Position numbers and translations under genes: made by a program. The notes under the pieces were generated by a model, which was given only the letters and a program-made list of their open reading frames with translations, had not been told where the DNA came from and did not search any database. Below, piece by piece: positions 60,918 to 64,000 of a DNA stretch of 64,000 nt (its first letter is position 1; every line of letters begins with the position of its first letter). Source of the stretch: Mucilaginibacter xinganensis (GTDB lineage: Bacteria > Bacteroidota > Bacteroidia > Sphingobacteriales > Sphingobacteriaceae); contig JAMFSA010000086.1 of the NCBI GenBank assembly GCA_026225055.1, positions 1 through 64,000 on the forward strand. The letters are read 5' to 3'.

Positions 60918-61919
60918 TTATATCACCTGAAAACCGTGTGCGTAGGGATCGTCATCGTCAATCTTTATGGTATTGTAACCATAAACCTTGGCCCAGCCTT
61001 CAATTGAGGGAACAATAGCATCTATCTCACCGATCTTAACCACGTTCTCCACCCTGCCGGTAAACTTGCTGCCGATAATACTTTCATGTATAAATATATC
61101 GCCTTTTCTTAATTTACCTTTAGCGTGCCATTGCGCCATCCTTGCCGATGTGCCCGTGCCGCATGGTGAGCGGTCAATCGCCTTATCGCCATAAAATACC
61201 GCGTTACGTGCCGTAGCATCTGCCGATAATGTTTCGCCTGCCCAAAGTATATGTGTGCAGGTATTAATGGTAGGGTTTTGCGGATGTACAAAGGTGTAAA
61301 GCTCATTAATACGTTCGCGCAGGGTACGGCTCCAGCCTATCAGCTGCCCGGCAGTATAATCTTCAATCCCTTTAAAATTAGGCTGAGGATCAATTATGGC
61401 GTAATAGTTACCACCGTAGGCTACATCAAAGGTAAGCGTTCCCAAATCGGGGCATACTACCTTTAAGTTTTCGGCAGCCAGGTACGATGGCACATTGGTA
61501 AGCTTTACCGAGGTAACTTTAGCGCCCTCTTGTTTATATTCAATAATTACCAGTCCGGCGGGTGCTTCCATTTTTATTATGCCCGGTACTTTTGGGGTGA
61601 TGAGGCCTTCCTCAACAGCAATAGTAATAGTGCCGATGGTACCATGCCCGCACATAGGCAGGCAGCCGCTGGTTTCAATAAACAGTACGGCTACATCATT
61701 ATCCGGATTATGGGGCGGATATAAAATACTACCCGACATCATATCATGCCCGCGGGGTTCAAACATTAGGCCGGTACGGATCCAGTCATATTCCTTTAGA
61801 AAATGCTGGCGTTTTTCGCTCATATTATCGCCTTTAAGCGTAGGGCCGCCACCGGCAACTAACCTTACCGGGTTACCGCAAGTATGCGCATCGATACAAA
61901 AAAAAGTTTTACTGCCCAT
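60918..61919 (-). CDS. 4-hydroxyproline 2-epimerase (proline racemase family)
   Basis: 333 residues, cytoplasmic. Both catalytic cysteines of proline-racemase-type epimerases are present: C90 in 'MCGHGTIG' and C253 in 'DRSPCGTGTSARMA'. Having Cys rather than Thr at the second position rules out the trans-3-hydroxyproline dehydratase branch. The start 'FFCIDAHTCGNPVRLV' is also typical of hydroxyproline epimerases. The enzyme interconverts trans-4-hydroxy-L-proline and cis-4-hydroxy-D-proline. Its start is only 1 bp from the stop of the aldehyde dehydrogenase gene, and the other three pathway enzymes flank it, which makes hydroxyproline rather than proline the likely substrate. Confidence 0.93.
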   Translation of the reverse strand: MGSKTFFCIDAHTCGNPVRLVAGGGPTLKGDNMSEKRQHFLKEYDWIRTGLMFEPRGHDMMSGSILYPPHNPDNDVAVLFIETSGCLPMCGHGTIGTITIAVEEGLITPKVPGIIKMEAPAGLVIIEYKQEGAKVTSVKLTNVPSYLAAENLKVVCPDLGTLTFDVAYGGNYYAIIDPQPNFKGIEDYTAGQLIGWSRTLRERINELYTFVHPQNPTINTCTHILWAGETLSADATARNAVFYGDKAIDRSPCGTGTSARMAQWHAKGKLRKGDIFIHESIIGSKFTGRVENVVKIGEIDAIVPSIEGWAKVYGYNTIKIDDDDPYAHGFQVI

Positions 61920-61920
61920 G

Positions 61921-63504
61921 TTATTCTTTAGTCCAGTTATTATTTACTTGCCGCCAAATTTTCAGCGGATTATTACTTTGCAATTCGGGTGGTAACAGGC
62001 TGTCGTCCCAATCCTGCCAGGCTACGGGCCGTACAAAACGATAAATTGCACCGGTGCCCACCGATGTAAACCTGCTATCGCTGGTTGATGGGAACGGGCC
62101 GCCGTGCTGCATTGCCGCGCAAACCTCAACACCGGTTGGCACGCCATTTAATATAACGCGACCGGATATTTCGGTTAACGCATTCAAGATACCTGTATAT
62201 TCCGGCAATTCTTCCTTCTGCGCCATTACAGTTGTGGTAAGCTGCCCTTCAAGCGAAGCTATTACCTGCTCCAGTTCCGCAGCATCATCAGCTACTACCA
62301 GTAACGACCACGGGCCAAAAATTTCTTCGCTGAACTTTTTATTGGCGATGAAATTTTTAGCTGATACGGCTGCAACGGTTGCTACCGATTGATTTACTTT
62401 TTCAGTATTGATCACCTTTGATTTTGCGATCAGTTCGATGCCATTTTCAGCAAGTGCTTCTTCAGCCAGCGTATCATAGTTTTTCCAGATGCCTGAAGTT
62501 AGCATAGTTGCTGATGGCACAAGCTCAATTGCGCCACCCAACGCGGTTATAAAACGATCCAAACCTGCTGATCGTATGGCGAGGATCAATCCCGGGTTGG
62601 TACAAAACTGACCAGCGCCCAAGGTGATCGAACCTGCATATTTCGCAGCGAGTTCTTCGGGCTGCGCATCCAGTATAGCAGGTAATAAAACAACAGGGTT
62701 AATACTGCCCATCTCGGTAAATACCGGGATAAACGATTTACGCTCCTGCGCCAGTTTTATCAGCGCCATGCCGCCTTTGTAAGAACCTGTAAAGGCTACG
62801 GCTTTGGTTTGCTCATGCTTTACCAATGCAGCGCCTACAGTGTATCCGTTATCAAACAAAAGCGAGAAAACACCATCGGGTATACCGGTTTCTTTTGCCG
62901 CTTTGCTGATGGCCGCGCCAACCAGCGCGCTGGTACCCGGGTGCGCCGGGTGAGCCTTAACAATTACCGGGCAACCGGCAGCCAACGCCGAAGCTGTATC
63001 GCCACCGGCTACTGAAAATGCCAGCGGAAAATTACTCGCGCCAAATACCACCACCGGGCCGATAGCCGTCAACATCCTGCGGATATCTGATCTTGGGATG
63101 GGTAAACGCTCAGGCTGCGCGGTATCAATAACCGCATCAACCCACGATCCTTCTTCCACCAGGTCGGCAAACATGCGTAGCTGGCCTGTTGTGCGGCCCA
63201 GTTCGCCTGTTATCCTGCCTATAGGTAAACCACTTTCGGCTACTGCCCTGTTTATCAGTGTATCGCCTAAGGCGGCAATTTCATCGGCTATGGCACGTAA
63301 AAATTTAGCTTTTACTGCCGGCAGGGTATTTTTATAAACCTTAAATGCTGCAGTAGCAGCATTTAAGGTTTCGTCAATAATTAAAGTACCGGCTTCATAA
63401 AATTCACCGCTTAGCTTTTCGCCTGTGGAGGGATCTGCTACTGTGAACGCCTGCCCCCCAACCTCTGTATAATTACAGGCTATTATATTATTACCGTTTA
63501 TCAT
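61921..63504 (-). CDS. 2,5-dioxopentanoate (alpha-ketoglutarate semialdehyde) dehydrogenase
   Basis: 527 residues of the aldehyde dehydrogenase superfamily, longer than the usual 490 as in the NADP-dependent KGSADH group. Catalytic residues are visible: E264 in 'FTEMGSINPV' and C301 in 'GAGQFCTNPG'. The substrate-channel region 'VFGASNFPLAFSVAGGDTASALAAGCPVIVKAHP' (around 152-186) matches the HypD/GucD/KGSADH type. It oxidises alpha-ketoglutarate semialdehyde to 2-oxoglutarate, the last step of hydroxyproline catabolism. It is 10 bp after the deaminase gene and 1 bp before the epimerase gene, so the operon is tightly packed. Confidence 0.93.
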   Translation of the reverse strand: MINGNNIIACNYTEVGGQAFTVADPSTGEKLSGEFYEAGTLIIDETLNAATAAFKVYKNTLPAVKAKFLRAIADEIAALGDTLINRAVAESGLPIGRITGELGRTTGQLRMFADLVEEGSWVDAVIDTAQPERLPIPRSDIRRMLTAIGPVVVFGASNFPLAFSVAGGDTASALAAGCPVIVKAHPAHPGTSALVGAAISKAAKETGIPDGVFSLLFDNGYTVGAALVKHEQTKAVAFTGSYKGGMALIKLAQERKSFIPVFTEMGSINPVVLLPAILDAQPEELAAKYAGSITLGAGQFCTNPGLILAIRSAGLDRFITALGGAIELVPSATMLTSGIWKNYDTLAEEALAENGIELIAKSKVINTEKVNQSVATVAAVSAKNFIANKKFSEEIFGPWSLLVVADDAAELEQVIASLEGQLTTTVMAQKEELPEYTGILNALTEISGRVILNGVPTGVEVCAAMQHGGPFPSTSDSRFTSVGTGAIYRFVRPVAWQDWDDSLLPPELQSNNPLKIWRQVNNNWTKE

Positions 63505-63514
63505 TTAGCTTTAA

Positions 63515-64000
63515 TTAAGCAACAACATCATTTAATTTACCCCAGCTGCCTTCAGGCAATTCGGGGCGAACAGCTAATGCTGTATCAATAATTTTTAACA
63601 CTTTTTCGCGCTCGGCACCTTTTAAAGGTAAACGCGGCGCTCTTACTTTTTCGGTACCGATACCTGTTGCTACTTCGGCCAGTTTAATGTACTGTACCAG
63701 TTTAGCGTGGATATCAAGCTCCAGCACCGGTAAAAACCAGCGGTGAATAGCAATCGCTTCTGCAAACCTTCCGGCTTTAACCAGGCGGTAAATGGCAACT
63801 GTTTCCTTCGGAAAAGCATCAACCAAACCGGCAACCCAGCCATGCGCGCCCATTATTAAACTTTCGGTAGCTATAGGGTCAACACCGGTAAATATTTTAT
63901 ACCTGTCGCCAAAGCGGTTAATGAGCCTGGTGGTATTTATAATATCGCGGGTTGATTCCTTAATAGCCTGAATGTTATCATACACCTTTAAACGCTCAAA
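63515..64000 (-). CDS. DHDPS/NAL-family lyase, probable 4-hydroxy-pyrroline-carboxylate deaminase (partial, 5' end outside)
   Basis: The last ~161 codons are present; the frame is open to the window edge (reading FERLKVYDNIQ at the edge), so the real start lies beyond 64000. The visible part is the C-terminal half of a dihydrodipicolinate synthase/N-acetylneuraminate lyase TIM barrel ('YKIFTGVDPIATESLIMGAHGWVAGLVDAFPKE' region followed by helical tail). The Schiff-base lysine is outside the window. In this operon the likely role is delta1-pyrroline-4-hydroxy-2-carboxylate deaminase, producing alpha-ketoglutarate semialdehyde. The adjacent KGSA dehydrogenase gene supports this assignment. Confidence 0.85.
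   Translation of the reverse strand, partial: FERLKVYDNIQAIKESTRDIINTTRLINRFGDRYKIFTGVDPIATESLIMGAHGWVAGLVDAFPKETVAIYRLVKAGRFAEAIAIHRWFLPVLELDIHAKLVQYIKLAEVATGIGTEKVRAPRLPLKGAEREKVLKIIDTALAVRPELPEGSWGKLNDVVA

Noticed and set aside
1-64000. CRISPR arrays, tRNA or rRNA genes
   Set aside because: No regularly spaced direct repeats and no tRNA-like cloverleaf or rRNA sequence were noticed on reading the intergenic regions; a dedicated search was not possible.

Overview
The window comes from the chromosome of a Bacteroidota bacterium, most likely a plant- or soil-associated Sphingobacteriaceae member of the Mucilaginibacter/Pedobacter type. The evidence is three SusC/SusD pairs, a hybrid two-component sensor with an AraC output domain, lipoprotein signals of the Bacteroidota type, Gld (type IX secretion) proteins, promoters of the TAnnNTTG type with little Shine-Dalgarno signal, and intergenic palindromic repeats. 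This assignment rests on gene content only; no database was searched. No rRNA, tRNA, CRISPR array or intact insertion sequence was seen.

Layout. 1-2243: end of a gliding/type IX secretion cluster (gldK, gldN, start of a third gene). 2570-4864: GH92 alpha-mannosidase. 4962-5501: A+T-rich SnoaL-like gene inside a 15-bp inverted repeat. 5517-18184: a leftward locus of SusC, SusD, GH89, an HGSNAT-like transmembrane acetyltransferase, GH28, then a sodium/solute symporter and myo-inositol oxygenase. It faces a divergent LacI regulator (18185-19201). Two nearly identical 20-bp palindromes, one at the LacI gene and one at the symporter-MIOX unit, tie these together. 19198-35587: a second locus of SusC, SusD, surface lipoprotein, GH26 and AraC, with a divergent hybrid sensor, a GH2 and a separate lipoprotein gene. 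Three promoters here share exactly one architecture, GTGTA-N16-GTGTA-N22-TANNATTG, which defines the probable sensor regulon (beta-mannan-like). 35877-42330: a third SusC/SusD operon with a fasciclin-like and a DUF5007-like lipoprotein and no enzyme. 42729-54430: a DUF5695-like large protein, a multimodular GH43, a small membrane protein, an S9 peptidase and a GH27. 54872-59295: amino-acid permease, DUF885 hydrolase, AraC. 59615-64000: an operon for complete trans-4-hydroxy-L-proline breakdown to 2-oxoglutarate (first gene cut by the window end).

How the genes may work together. The LacI-linked locus can be read as a pathway for glycans built on alpha-glucosaminyl-inositol (plant or fungal GPI anchors, or glycosyl inositol phosphoryl ceramides). 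GH92 would remove mannose, the membrane acetyltransferase would convert terminal GlcN to GlcNAc, GH89 would cut it off, the symporter would import inositol, and MIOX would oxidise it to glucuronate. Together with GH43, GH27, peptidases and hydroxyproline catabolism, the window looks adapted to plant cell-wall and surface glycoconjugates. The individual enzyme families are well supported; the combined substrate is inference.

Three intergenic copies of a stem-loop with an invariant 13-nt loop show compensatory changes in the stem. A 449-bp element with perfect 23-bp terminal inverted repeats lies at 34262-34710.
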